Shown: one piece after another, positions 16,856 through 25,618 of the stretch | Layout: every line of letters starts with the position of its first letter | Numbering within the stretch: the stretch's first letter is position 1 | Program-made: the position numbers and the translations under genes | Assembly (NCBI GenBank): GCA_017465405.1 | Contig: JAFTWG010000015.1 | Coordinates: forward strand, 62,001 to 126,000 | Source: Alphaproteobacteria bacterium | GTDB taxonomy: Bacteria > Pseudomonadota > Alphaproteobacteria > RF32 > CAG-239 | Length of the DNA stretch: 64,000 nt | Direction of reading: 5' to 3' | The notes under the pieces: generated by a model | What the model saw: the letters and a program-made list of their open reading frames with translations, nothing else | What the model was told of the DNA's origin: nothing | The model's database searches: none

Positions 16856-19239
16856 AATTCACTTTATCTTGGTTAAAAGACCATTTAGATACAAACGCAA
16901 ATATTGATGAAATATCTGCTCGTTTAACTCAAATCGGTTTAGAAGTTGAAGAAATTTTCAATCCGGCAGCTGCATTAGAAGGCTTTATTACCGCAAAAGT
17001 AGAAAGTTGCGAAATGCATCCGGATTCAGACCATTTACTTTTATTGGGCGTTAATAACGGCAAAGAAGATTTGCAGGTTGTTTGCGGTGCTCCCAATGTA
17101 AAACTCGGAACTATCGGAATTTTTGCTCCGGTCGGCGTTGTTATACCTTGTTACGGAGAAAAACTCGGAATTGGCAAAATTCGCGGAGTTGAAAGCTTTG
17201 GTATGCTTTGTTCCGAAAAAGAACTTGGTATCGGTGATGACCATAACGGTATTATTGAACTTCCTGCTGATACTCCTATCGGTATTCAGGCTGCAGAAAT
17301 ATTAAATATCGACCCGGTTATTGAAATAGCTATCACACCTAACCGTGCAGAATGTTTGGGTGTTCGTGGTGTTGCTCGAGATTTGGCTGCTTCCGGTTTA
17401 GGAACACTAAAACCTTTAACCATTAATAAAACTCCGGCATCTTTCCCCTGCCCGATTAAAATTAAAGTTAAAGATTTTGATGCGTGTCCCGTATATACCG
17501 GTCGTTATATAAAAGGAGTTAACAATAAAGCAGAAACTCCTAAATGGATGAAAGACAGATTATCCGCAATCGGATTACATTCCATTTCACCGTTAGTAGA
17601 TGTTACAAATTACCTTAACTACGATTTAGCTCGTCCGTTACACGTTTTTGATGCTGATAAATTGTGTGGTAATTTGACAATCAGAATGGCTGAAGAAAAT
17701 GAAGCATTCACATCACTGGAAGGAAAAGAATATCAACTTGATACTCAAAGTCTTGGAATTTGTGATGAGGAAGGTGTCCAGTGCTTGGGCGGTGTGATGG
17801 GCGGTCTGTCAAAAGGCTGTTCCGAAGATACGGTTAATGTTTTGCTTGAAAGTGCAACTTTCAAACCGCAGTGTATTGCAAGAACCGGTCGTAAATTTCA
17901 AATAGAATCGGACTCTCGTTATCGTTATGAACGCTGGGTTGATCCTAATTCAAATATCTTGGGCTCTGATTATGCTACTGCTTTGATTTTAGAAATATGT
18001 GGCGGTCAAGCTTCTGAAATTGTAGTTTGCGGTGAAGAAAATTATAAATCTGCTCCGGTCGAATTACGCTATGAACGAGTTAAAACTTTGGCTGGTATTG
18101 ATGTTAGCAAAGATGAAATTATTCGTATTTTATCAGCACTCGGTTTTAATCTTACTGACAAAGGAGAAACAGTTGAAGCAGTTTCTCCGAGTTGGAGAGG
18201 TGATATTGAGTTTGAAGCAGACCTGGTGGAAGAAATTGTTCGTATGGTAGGACTGGACAATATTCCCGCCGTTTCTCTACCTAACGATAAATTACCTAAA
18301 CAAACATTGAGCGATACTCAAAGCAGGGTTGTTACGGTAAAACACGAACTTGCTTTGCGAGGAATGTATGAAACAGTAACTTGGAGCTTTACCGATTCAA
18401 AATTAGCTCAACCTTTCCGCAAAGGGAAAGAGCCTGTCTTATTAATGAATCCGATTGCTTCCGAATTAGATGAAATGCGTCCTTCCGTATTGCCTAACCT
18501 TTTGTTAGGTGCTCGCAATAATATCGCAAGAGGAGTAAGCGGTTTAGCCTTGTTTGAAGTAGGACCGGAATTTTATGGCCGTCGCCCGAAAGAACAAGGA
18601 ACCGTTGCTGCCGGTATTCGTTATGGAATGACATCTAAAAAACATTGGTTAGGTAATGAACGTGCTTATGATGTTTTTGATGCTAAAGCTGACGCATTAG
18701 CTGCTATTGCTGCCGCTAACGGACCTTTTGAGAATGCACAAGTTACCACCGATGCTCCGGAATATTATCATCCGGGCAGAAGCGGAACTTTGCGTTTAGG
18801 TAAAAATGTTTTAGCTTATTTCGGCGAGTTACACCCTGCTGTGTTAAAAGCTTATGACATAAAAGGACGTGTTATGGCATTTGAAGTATTTTTGGATAAT
18901 ATTCCTTTGCCGCGAGGCGGTTCCGGAAAGTCTAAAAAGAAACTTGAACTTTCAAGTTTACAAGCTGTTGATAAAGATTTGTCCTTTGTTGTAAACAAAG
19001 ACGTTCCGGCCATAAACATTATTACTGCAGCTAAAAATGCCGACAAGGAACATATTGTCGATGTTCGTATTTTTGACGTATTCGAAGGCGGTAATTTGCC
19101 GGAAGGCAAAAAGTCTATTGCTATCGGATTAACTTTCCAACCTAAAGAAAAGAGTTTTACCGATCAAGAATTGGAAGGCTTGATGAAAAAAGTTATTCTT
19201 GAAGTTGGCAAAAAAACAGATGCTGTTTTAAGACAATAG
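16852..19239 (+). CDS. pheT: Phenylalanyl-tRNA synthetase beta subunit
   Basis: 795 residues. An N-terminal tRNA-binding domain (about 40-150) leads into the B3/B4 editing domain (about 215-380, 'LARPLHVFDADKL'), the B5 domain, the catalytic-like core with 'WSFTDSKLAQPF' and 'HPGRSGTL', and a C-terminal FDX-ACB anticodon-binding domain ('LQAVDKDLSFVV'). The full bacterial length is present. It is translationally coupled to pheS (ATGA overlap). Confidence 0.97.
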   Translation: MKFTLSWLKDHLDTNANIDEISARLTQIGLEVEEIFNPAAALEGFITAKVESCEMHPDSDHLLLLGVNNGKEDLQVVCGAPNVKLGTIGIFAPVGVVIPCYGEKLGIGKIRGVESFGMLCSEKELGIGDDHNGIIELPADTPIGIQAAEILNIDPVIEIAITPNRAECLGVRGVARDLAASGLGTLKPLTINKTPASFPCPIKIKVKDFDACPVYTGRYIKGVNNKAETPKWMKDRLSAIGLHSISPLVDVTNYLNYDLARPLHVFDADKLCGNLTIRMAEENEAFTSLEGKEYQLDTQSLGICDEEGVQCLGGVMGGLSKGCSEDTVNVLLESATFKPQCIARTGRKFQIESDSRYRYERWVDPNSNILGSDYATALILEICGGQASEIVVCGEENYKSAPVELRYERVKTLAGIDVSKDEIIRILSALGFNLTDKGETVEAVSPSWRGDIEFEADLVEEIVRMVGLDNIPAVSLPNDKLPKQTLSDTQSRVVTVKHELALRGMYETVTWSFTDSKLAQPFRKGKEPVLLMNPIASELDEMRPSVLPNLLLGARNNIARGVSGLALFEVGPEFYGRRPKEQGTVAAGIRYGMTSKKHWLGNERAYDVFDAKADALAAIAAANGPFENAQVTTDAPEYYHPGRSGTLRLGKNVLAYFGELHPAVLKAYDIKGRVMAFEVFLDNIPLPRGGSGKSKKKLELSSLQAVDKDLSFVVNKDVPAINIITAAKNADKEHIVDVRIFDVFEGGNLPEGKKSIAIGLTFQPKEKSFTDQELEGLMKKVILEVGKKTDAVLRQ

Positions 19240-19246
19240 CAAAGCA

Positions 19247-19280
19247 AAAACTCGGGATTTTATTAATCCCGAGTTTTTTA
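19247..19280 (+). terminator. Terminator after pheT (bidirectional)
   Basis: AAAACTCGGGATT / AATCCCGAGTTTT stem plus T run. It directly abuts the stop of the convergent mutarotase gene. Confidence 0.85.
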
Positions 19281-20102
19281 TTATTTTATTTTTCTGACAC
19301 TTACCATCATTGAAATTGTATGTTTCTCTTTTGACGGGAGTGTAACAAAACAATCTCCGTTATTAGCCGGCTCAACACAAATAAAGTTTTTATATTGTTC
19401 AGGGCTCATTTCGGCATAATCTCTATCAGGGTTCCAAACAACCGTTGTATTTGATCCTGTTTTTTCCAAAGTAATAATTCTGTTTAGTCCTTTATCTTCT
19501 ATTTCGACCTTTCCGGTATGATTTATAAAAGCTGAGTCAAATTCACTTTTAATTTGCAAATCTTTTTCTAAATCATAAACTTTTCCGTCAAGAGAGCTTT
19601 TATATCGGCAACCGGAAAGTCCTTTTATTATGGTATCATCACGAGAAAAAACATTAAAATATGCGTGTAGAGCTTCGCTAAACATAAATTCGTTATCGCC
19701 ATTGTTAGTCGTTTCGAGTTTACATTCGAGCTTATCCGTAACTTTGATAAACAATTTTGCACTTACATCTACACCATATTTTGCATCAGGTATCAAAAAC
19801 AGCTCTGCTTCCATTTTTGTTTCATCTACCAAAATACTGCCTACACTCCAATTTGACAGACGAGCAAATCCGTGGCGAGGGAGATTATTATTCAATTTTT
19901 CTTCAGCAAAACGAGGCCAACACACGGGTATTCCACCTCTGATAGCTTGCACATTGTCAAATTTATTTAAATCACCCAACCAAAAAATATCTTGTTCTTC
20001 ACTCTTCGGACGATATGACACAATATTGCCGCCAAAAAGAGAAATTTTACACTCGGCAACAGAATTGCTTAAAGTTATAATGCCATTTTTTTCAACACTC
20101 AT
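19281..20102 (-). CDS. D-hexose-6-phosphate mutarotase (YeaD-like)
   Basis: 273 residues. It has an aldose-1-epimerase fold with YeaD landmarks 'RGGIPVCWPRFA', 'PRHGFARLSNW', 'FSEALHAYFNV' (catalytic His) and 'ICVEPANNG' (catalytic Glu). It interconverts alpha and beta anomers of glucose-6-phosphate. The start at ATG 20102 ('MSVEKNG') follows AAAAGGTAAAAAA. Upstream in-frame starts add low-quality residues. It may serve the glycogen genes at the left edge, but it is not linked to them. Confidence 0.9.
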   Translation of the reverse strand: MSVEKNGIITLSNSVAECKISLFGGNIVSYRPKSEEQDIFWLGDLNKFDNVQAIRGGIPVCWPRFAEEKLNNNLPRHGFARLSNWSVGSILVDETKMEAELFLIPDAKYGVDVSAKLFIKVTDKLECKLETTNNGDNEFMFSEALHAYFNVFSRDDTIIKGLSGCRYKSSLDGKVYDLEKDLQIKSEFDSAFINHTGKVEIEDKGLNRIITLEKTGSNTTVVWNPDRDYAEMSPEQYKNFICVEPANNGDCFVTLPSKEKHTISMMVSVRKIK

Positions 20103-20216
20103 TTTTTTACCTTTTTTGTTAATCATCATAATAGAATAATTTCTATCATTATCAAAAATATGTTTCAACTTTTTTGTTAACGTGATACTATCTGCCTTGT
20201 TTGTAAGGATTATAAA

Positions 20217-20723
20217 ATGGAAATATGGGATTTATACGATAGAGATAGAAATATTATCGGCGAACATATCAGAGGTAAAGAACTGCCGGAAAACGGTTTT
20301 CATTTAGTAGTTCATATATGGATAAAAAACTCTAAAGGGCAATATTTAATCAGTCAGCGTTCAGCTAGCCGGAGGTCTAATCCTTTAATGTGGGAATGTT
20401 GCGGAGGCTCGGTATTAAAAGGTGAAAACAGCCTAAACGGAGCTTTACGAGAAGCTAAAGAAGAAGTCGGAATCGAATTACAACCAAATGATGGGAAAAT
20501 CATTTTTTCAAAGATTAGAGAGTATGTGAATGGTGAAAAATTTAATGATATTTTAGATGTGTGGGTTTTTGAATATGATGGAGATATAAACTTAAACAAC
20601 GCAACAACAGATGAAGTTGAGCAAACGATGTGGCTTTATCCGAATGAAATCAAAAAACTATACGAAGAAAAAAAATTAGTTTGGACATTAGGTTATTTTT
20701 TTGAAAAGGTAGATTTATCTTAG
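20217..20723 (+). CDS. Nudix hydrolase
   Basis: 168 residues. The Nudix box G-x5-E-x7-REAKEEVGI is intact (about residues 63-85, starting 'GGSVLKGE'). The N-terminal 'WDLYDRDRNIIG' and 'HLVVHIWI' layout resembles the IPP-isomerase-like/YfcD Nudix group, which hydrolyses nucleoside diphosphate derivatives. The substrate is unknown. The SD is AAGGAT. Its last 9 bases overlap the 3' end of the convergent hydrolase gene. Confidence 0.9.
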   Translation: MEIWDLYDRDRNIIGEHIRGKELPENGFHLVVHIWIKNSKGQYLISQRSASRRSNPLMWECCGGSVLKGENSLNGALREAKEEVGIELQPNDGKIIFSKIREYVNGEKFNDILDVWVFEYDGDINLNNATTDEVEQTMWLYPNEIKKLYEEKKLVWTLGYFFEKVDLS

Positions 20724-22010
20724 TTTCTTTTTAATTTTATCAAAACACATCTGAACACCGACACTAAATTTTTCAATTTTATTTCTCCTTGGTTTGCCCA
20801 AGTTAGGTTCTGCGAATTTGCGAAGTTTTTTAATTTTTGATTTTAATTCACTTTTCTGTTTAGCAGAATCATGTGTTAGATCATGGATAGCTCTCCAATA
20901 TACTTCACCATTATTTTCAGCTATTTCATATATTGTTTTAAAAACATCGGAAATTTGTGAATTTGCCAAAGCATTGTCACTATCAAGCTCACGATATTGA
21001 CAAACCAAATCTTTCGTACTTGGCAGAGGCTTTTTTTCAATAGAATTTAAAACTCCGTTTACAAGCACATTTCCCATCATTCCTATAAGAGCCTGACTTG
21101 ATTTTATCGGATTGTTTTCTGTAATCCAATTGTTTTGAGATGTCGGTTTTAGGTCATATAATATTTCTTTTCTTCTGGTAAAATTCCAAATAAAATTATG
21201 ACCATCAAGTTCGTCTATCATAAAAGATGGTACAACAAAAACCTCTCCCTTTTCTTTTGGAAAATAGCTTATTTGAAGCCGGTTATTATTATTTAGTTGT
21301 TGAATATTTCTCTGAAAATTATTTCCGTGTCTAACAACCATATCTTTTGCACAACAAAAAGAAATCATTGTTGATTTTGAAACACCGAGCGGACAATACG
21401 GAGCATAGGCAGCACATAGCATTTGCTTTTGGATTCCGGCTCTTTCTTCTTTTGAATATCCCAATTCTTGCATTCTGTGTTGCATCTTTTCTTCCAGCTT
21501 TAAGAAACTGTACGCTCCGTGGCAATGAGCGAAAATTGTCAAATTTCTAACCCGTTTGCAAGCTTCATCATAGGGGAGTTTTTCCCCTTTTTCATTAGAA
21601 ATTCTGTTTTCAAAAAATCTATCAAAAATGTCGTCTATATATTGAGGATTAATGAGTTCTTTATCCGGTCGTTTATTTGAAGAAGTGTTGTTTTTAGACC
21701 CTCTGTTGTATTTGTGCATCAATAAATTGCGAGCTTCTTGCTTATTTTCATAAAATTTAACACCAAAGTCATAAACAACTATACAGGTGTCTACCTCTTT
21801 TTCACACCCTCTTGTTTCTAATAATTCAACTATTTTTTTTAATTGAGCATTTGCTCCGGAATCAAAACTGGTTCCGTCTCCGGGCAACATTAAAATACAA
21901 GGTTTGTTAACATCAGGAGTAAAATCGTACCAACCATAAGGATTTTCTTGAGTTTTTGCACCTCTGGTTTTATATGTACTATTACTTATTTTTTCTTCTG
22001 ACTGTGGCAT
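20715..22010 (-). CDS. Predicted alpha/beta-hydrolase-like protein with Cys nucleophile
   Basis: I do not recognise the family of this 431-residue protein. The fold call is from motifs. A strand 'PCILMLPGDG' (37-46) resembles the oxyanion strand. 'LTIFAHCHGAYSF' places Cys163 in a nucleophile-elbow pattern (small-x-Cys-x-Gly). 'MISFCCAKDMVVRHG' offers Asp223 after a strand, and 'DELDGHNF' offers His271. That spacing fits a Cys-Asp-His triad. There is no signal peptide. The C-terminus is very basic (Lys/Arg about 395-431). It has a perfect consensus promoter, but its AGGA lies 12 bases before ATG. It could be a thioesterase/peptidase-like enzyme or an effector, and both are inference. Confidence 0.7.
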   Translation of the reverse strand: MPQSEEKISNSTYKTRGAKTQENPYGWYDFTPDVNKPCILMLPGDGTSFDSGANAQLKKIVELLETRGCEKEVDTCIVVYDFGVKFYENKQEARNLLMHKYNRGSKNNTSSNKRPDKELINPQYIDDIFDRFFENRISNEKGEKLPYDEACKRVRNLTIFAHCHGAYSFLKLEEKMQHRMQELGYSKEERAGIQKQMLCAAYAPYCPLGVSKSTMISFCCAKDMVVRHGNNFQRNIQQLNNNNRLQISYFPKEKGEVFVVPSFMIDELDGHNFIWNFTRRKEILYDLKPTSQNNWITENNPIKSSQALIGMMGNVLVNGVLNSIEKKPLPSTKDLVCQYRELDSDNALANSQISDVFKTIYEIAENNGEVYWRAIHDLTHDSAKQKSELKSKIKKLRKFAEPNLGKPRRNKIEKFSVGVQMCFDKIKKKLR

Positions 22011-22036
22011 TTTATTTCTTTTTCCTACATTGTGGC

Positions 22037-22065
22037 ATTATACACAAAATTCGCTTTTCTGTCAA
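22037..22065 (-). promoter_or_regulatory. Consensus sigma70 promoter for the Cys-hydrolase gene
   Basis: TTGACA (22060-22065) and TATAAT (22037-22042) are 17 bases apart on the minus strand. Both boxes match consensus exactly. Confidence 0.8.
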
Positions 22066-22085
22066 TGTTATCTACATAAAATACA

Positions 22086-22105
22086 AGCCTCGCAACTGCG
22101 AGGCT
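22086..22105 (-). terminator. Hairpin after the 22112-22555 gene
   Basis: AGCCTCGC/GCGAGGCT stem with a short loop. The downstream T content is moderate (TGTATTTT on the minus strand), so it is a weaker terminator. Confidence 0.6.
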
Positions 22106-22111
22106 CATATA

Positions 22112-22555
22112 TTACACATAGTTAATCAGCAAACGAGAATGACCGGAATCTTCATGAGGATATCCGCCTCCATAAGCGGTTACGGTCATTGTGGAGCCAT
22201 TGGTCAATGTCATTGCAACCTTACCTCTATCAAATGCAACTTTATGGCACTCGTAGAAAACAGGATAGCGAGATTGGATGATAACCAACCATGAACACTG
22301 CATCGGATACTTAGCAGGAACAAGATACAACTCGTCGGAACCTCCAACCATCATCGGAGTAATTTTAGTGTCGGCGTTTTTTGTTCCTTTGTAACAGATT
22401 TCTCCTCTTGTGATGGAAAAATCTCCAACTTGATAATCACACTGAATTAACATAACGCAAAAAATACCATGTCCTTTGGCATGGGGTCTTAAAATAGTAT
22501 TCGTAGTAATATGATTTCTATGTCCGGAGTTTAGCCTGAAATAAAAAATAGTCAA
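22112..22555 (-). CDS. Unknown protein, probable second gene after the PHP gene
   Basis: 147 residues if the TTG at 22555, directly after the PHP stop, is used. No SD is visible there. An ATG at 22453 ('MLIQCDYQVGDF') would give 113 residues. The sequence appears beta-rich ('SWLVIIQSRYPVFYE', 'KVAMTLTNGSTMTVTAYGGG'). It has no membrane helix and four or five Cys depending on the start. I do not recognise a family. The TTGACT at the putative TTG could instead be a -35 box with TAAACT 16 bases on, favouring the shorter form. It is terminated by the 22086-22105 hairpin. Confidence 0.5.
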   Translation of the reverse strand: MTIFYFRLNSGHRNHITTNTILRPHAKGHGIFCVMLIQCDYQVGDFSITRGEICYKGTKNADTKITPMMVGGSDELYLVPAKYPMQCSWLVIIQSRYPVFYECHKVAFDRGKVAMTLTNGSTMTVTAYGGGYPHEDSGHSRLLINYV

Positions 22556-22556
22556 C

Positions 22557-23324
22557 TTAATCTTTTTGATTTGATTGTATTTTATTTGTCAAAATATTAT
22601 TAAAATTCTGCGGTGTTTTAATATAATCAATTAAGTCTTCTACAGTATCAATGTTTGATATATGAAAATTGCCATCAGTTCTGCTTACAAAACGTAAGGC
22701 ATGAGCGTCTGAATTATAAAACTTTCTTTTTCCCTTTAACTCTGCAGGAATTTCCCTATCTCTTTTATTTTTATGTGTTTCATCGCTAAATAAATATTGT
22801 CCGCTATTTTGAAATTCGTAACCGTCGATAATTTTAAACAGTTTGTCCCTTCCGTAACTATCTTCTTCAAAAAGGCGAGGATGGCACAAAATTATGGCAT
22901 TATGTTGTTTGTTTTTTTGCAAAATATTTACAATATGGTTGCTCAACTTTTTATGATAGATGTTCAATTTGCCATATTTTTCCTGTTCTTTGGAATTTAT
23001 ATCTTCGGCATAGTCAAAAATCTCTTTTATAGTTGCATCGCCAAAAACTAAAACTTCCTCCCCGTATAATGCAAGCTCAATTCCTTGAATACACGGATAG
23101 CCAAGATTTTTTGATATTTCTTTAAGTGCTTGTGATTGTTGGCAATATTTATCATAGGATGTCAAAAATCTTCCGTCTTTTGCTCCTTTTTTTATAAAAG
23201 TCGGATAGCAATGATCTGTAACAACAAATGCGGAAAAACCTTGTTTTTGGTGTTCTTCTGCCATTTCTGCCATACTTGCATAACCGTCGGAATAATCGCT
23301 ATGACAATGTAAATTAATTTTCAT
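22557..23324 (-). CDS. PHP-domain metal-dependent phosphoesterase
   Basis: 255 residues. PHP motifs appear in order: 'NLHCHSDYSDG' (motif I), 'FVVTDHCYP' (II), 'GIELALYGEEVLVFG' (Glu ligand), 'ILCHPRLFEE' (III) and 'YNSDAHALRF' (IV). These bind two or three metal ions and hydrolyse phosphoesters. Substrates vary widely (nucleotides, histidinol phosphate, nucleic-acid ends). ATG 23324 is preferred to the overlapping GTG. A perfect 17-bp palindrome lies 26 bases upstream. The unknown gene at 22112 follows directly. Confidence 0.88.
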   Translation of the reverse strand: MKINLHCHSDYSDGYASMAEMAEEHQKQGFSAFVVTDHCYPTFIKKGAKDGRFLTSYDKYCQQSQALKEISKNLGYPCIQGIELALYGEEVLVFGDATIKEIFDYAEDINSKEQEKYGKLNIYHKKLSNHIVNILQKNKQHNAIILCHPRLFEEDSYGRDKLFKIIDGYEFQNSGQYLFSDETHKNKRDREIPAELKGKRKFYNSDAHALRFVSRTDGNFHISNIDTVEDLIDYIKTPQNFNNILTNKIQSNQKD

Positions 23325-23349
23325 CACGTTTCTGCCAATATTTAATTAT

Positions 23350-23366
23350 TGTGGTATAGTACCACA
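23350..23366. promoter_or_regulatory. Perfect operator-like palindrome upstream of the PHP gene
   Basis: TGTGGTA-TAG-TACCACA lies between weak -35/-10 candidates (TTGCTG / TAATTA on the minus strand). It has no T run and so is unlikely to be a terminator. A repressor site is the simplest reading. Confidence 0.5.
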
Positions 23367-23389
23367 GCAAAACAAAAATATAAATAAAA

Positions 23390-23413
23390 AAGTACCGAAC
23401 ATTGTCGGTACTT
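23390..23413 (-). terminator. Terminator after the 81-residue gene
   Basis: AAGTACCGA/TCGGTACTT stem followed on the minus strand by a T6 tract. Confidence 0.75.
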
Positions 23414-23430
23414 GTGATACTTTCCAACAG

Positions 23431-23676
23431 CTATTCATCAATATCCTTGAGAATTTTAGCTGCTTTTTCCGTAGGGTAATAGTTTCCGTCTTTTCCCTTC
23501 ACTATTTTTCCCTCTGCAATTTGACGTTCAACAGCCCTTTGTTGCATTTCTACTTCTGCAGGAGAAGGTTTTACTGCGCCGGCAAGAGTTTCTTCTGCAA
23601 CCGCTGATAAAACAACCATGTTGCCAACTTTGACCCATTTGTCTGAACGTGGCTTTTTTCTGATTTTAGTTCCCAT
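23431..23676 (-). CDS. Unknown small basic protein, 81 aa
   Basis: It begins 'MGTKIRKKPRSDKWVKVGN', has a short hydrophobic stretch 'MVVLSAVAEETLAGAV', and a C-terminal helix ('QQRAVERQIAEGKIV'). No family is recognised. ATG 23676 is chosen rather than the longer in-frame extension because a consensus promoter (23738-23766) lies inside that extension. There is no SD. The leader reads AAAAATCTTTAATGTT before ATG, like the other SD-less unknown genes in this window. It is followed by a strong terminator. Confidence 0.6.
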   Translation of the reverse strand: MGTKIRKKPRSDKWVKVGNMVVLSAVAEETLAGAVKPSPAEVEMQQRAVERQIAEGKIVKGKDGNYYPTEKAAKILKDIDE

Positions 23677-23737
23677 AACATTAAAGATTTTTAGGGGTGA
23701 ACATATATAATATCTAAATAAGATTACTGTAGTTCGA

Positions 23738-23766
23738 CTTATATCACAAAACATAATTTGTGTCAA
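23738..23766 (-). promoter_or_regulatory. Near-consensus promoter for the 81-residue gene
   Basis: TTGACA (23761-23766) and TATAAG (23738-23743) are 17 bases apart on the minus strand, immediately beyond the lysR stop. Confidence 0.7.
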
Positions 23767-23770
23767 CAAA

Positions 23771-24649
23771 TCACATCTGCTCAAGCAAGCTTTTATAAAA
23801 ATTGATTACGGCTCTTACTCTGGGAATATCTTTTGATTTCTTTTTGGCAACCAAATATACCATCGGAGCTTTATCACACTTAAAATTATCTAAACAAACC
23901 AATCCTTCCCGATTAAAACGTAATGGCATAATTGCAATTCCTCCGCCACAACGGACAATTTCTGTAGCAGCATAGGTAGAATTTGTTACAAATCTTGTAT
24001 GTTTTGCCTTTTTTTCAATTTCTTTCCACTCTTTCATAAAATTGCTTAATTGAACTCTGGTAACAATCCAATGGTTTTCAAGCATATCTTCAAAATCTTT
24101 GGGATAGCCGTGTCTGGCTAAATATTCGGGAGATGCAAAATATCCGCACTCAACTTTTTTTGCGTATAAAATCACAACTTCATTATTATTGGGAGGTAAA
24201 AATGTTATACCAATATCTGCATCCATATTTCGAAAATCGGTATTATCTATAAATGTATTACTTATTATATTAATCTCAGGATAATCCTCATAAAAATCTT
24301 TTATACTGGTAGGAAGTAAATTTGTTGATACACTTAAAGGCATACTGACTACGACATCGCCTTTTAAATCTTTATTGAGAAAATCTTCGTTATATATTTT
24401 ATTGAAAATATCTTCAATTATGTGGGCGTGACGCACCAAATCTTTGCAACGCATTGTTAAACGAGAGCCTTTACTGTCATTAATGACCAGTTCATATCCG
24501 ACTTCTTCTTCAAAAAGAGCAATATATTTATTTATCGTATCTATTGATATTCCCAATATTTCCGATACTTTTCTTTTTCCGCCCAATTTATCTATTGCCG
24601 CCAAAATAAACAAAGCTTGTAAACTTATAAAATTCTTTTTTCTAATCAT
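23771..24649 (-). CDS. LysR-family transcriptional regulator
   Basis: 292 residues. The N-terminal winged helix-turn-helix ('GKRKVSEILGISIDTINKYIA', about 23-44) is followed by a periplasmic-binding-protein-like effector domain with 'GDVVVSMPLSVST' and 'IVRCGGGIAIMPL'. It is divergent from a nucleoside phosphorylase gene (24800) across a 150-base intergenic region, the usual LysR arrangement, so that gene is the likely target. The ligand is unknown. The HTH is slightly divergent (Lys/Val in place of the usual Ala-Ala pair). Confidence 0.9.
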   Translation of the reverse strand: MIRKKNFISLQALFILAAIDKLGGKRKVSEILGISIDTINKYIALFEEEVGYELVINDSKGSRLTMRCKDLVRHAHIIEDIFNKIYNEDFLNKDLKGDVVVSMPLSVSTNLLPTSIKDFYEDYPEINIISNTFIDNTDFRNMDADIGITFLPPNNNEVVILYAKKVECGYFASPEYLARHGYPKDFEDMLENHWIVTRVQLSNFMKEWKEIEKKAKHTRFVTNSTYAATEIVRCGGGIAIMPLRFNREGLVCLDNFKCDKAPMVYLVAKKKSKDIPRVRAVINFYKSLLEQM

Positions 24650-24799
24650 TAGTCCATACTTATCTGCAAATTAAATCACTACTGTATATTATATTGTTCT
24701 AATATGGTAAAAAACAAGGGGGAATATAAAAATATTTGCAAGATGATGAAAAATATATAGTATTTAATTATAATGTTATTAACGATAGAGAAATAAGTT

Positions 24800-25588
24800 A
24801 TGATTAATAAAAATGAATTTCCGATTTTAGAATTTGATAATAATAAAAATGCAAAAATTACTCCTCAGCTATTAGAAGAACGACCATATTTAGGAATAGA
24901 ATACGGGGTAATATGTTTTGATATAAAAACTAAAGAGAATTTTATAAAAAATTATCCGTCGGAAATTATCGGAGAAGTTTGTGGATGCGGAATTGAGCCG
25001 CAAAATATTTATAAGGTAAATTTTGAAGAAAATGACATTGTTTTAATTCAGGGAATTATCGGCGGACCTTTAGCTGCCGCAGTAATGGAAGACTTGGTTG
25101 CTTTCGGATGTAAAAAAGTTATCGCAGTCGGCAGTGCCGGTGTATTAAATAAAGAAATTGCTAGAGGACATCTGATTGTTCCTACCGAAGCACTAAGACA
25201 TGAAGGAACATCTTATCATTATGTACCCGCTTCCCGTTATATTAAACACAGCCCCGAAGTTATAAAAAATGTCACTGACTTTTTAGCAGAGAATAAAATT
25301 CCTTTCGTTTGCGGAAAAACTTGGACCACAGATGCAATTTATCGAGAAACGGAAGATTTGGTTGCAGAAAGACAAAAGGAAAATTGTATATGCGTAGAAA
25401 TGGAAAATGCAACTTTTGGGGCCGTAGCTCAATATCATAATATAAAATTTGCTCAAATTTTATATGGAGCAGATTGTCTTGACGGGAAAATGTGGAACCG
25501 ACGTGACTGGAAAAGTGATGAAATTCGTCAAAACAGCAAATATGAACTATTAAAATTAGCAATGCGGTTAGTAACAAAAATTGATTAA
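24800..25588 (+). CDS. Nucleoside phosphorylase (PNP/UDP family)
   Basis: 262 residues. The PNP_UDP_1 fold shows 'GIIGGPLAAAVMEDLVAFG', the phosphate-site strand 'VIAVGSAGVL', 'HEGTSYHYVP' and the ribose-binding 'CVEMENATFGAVA'. It is predicted to split nucleosides with phosphate in the cytoplasm. The base specificity (uridine-like or purine) is not readable. The LysR gene next to it is the likely regulator. The SD is weak (GAGAAATAAG). Confidence 0.88.
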   Translation: MINKNEFPILEFDNNKNAKITPQLLEERPYLGIEYGVICFDIKTKENFIKNYPSEIIGEVCGCGIEPQNIYKVNFEENDIVLIQGIIGGPLAAAVMEDLVAFGCKKVIAVGSAGVLNKEIARGHLIVPTEALRHEGTSYHYVPASRYIKHSPEVIKNVTDFLAENKIPFVCGKTWTTDAIYRETEDLVAERQKENCICVEMENATFGAVAQYHNIKFAQILYGADCLDGKMWNRRDWKSDEIRQNSKYELLKLAMRLVTKID

Positions 25589-25590
25589 TT

Positions 25591-25612
25591 AAAGCCCTCT
25601 TTTGAGGGCTTT
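25591..25612 (+). terminator. Terminator between convergent phosphorylase and AI-2E genes
   Basis: AAAGCCCTC/GAGGGCTTT stem followed by T-rich sequence. Confidence 0.75.
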
Positions 25613-25618
25613 AATCTT

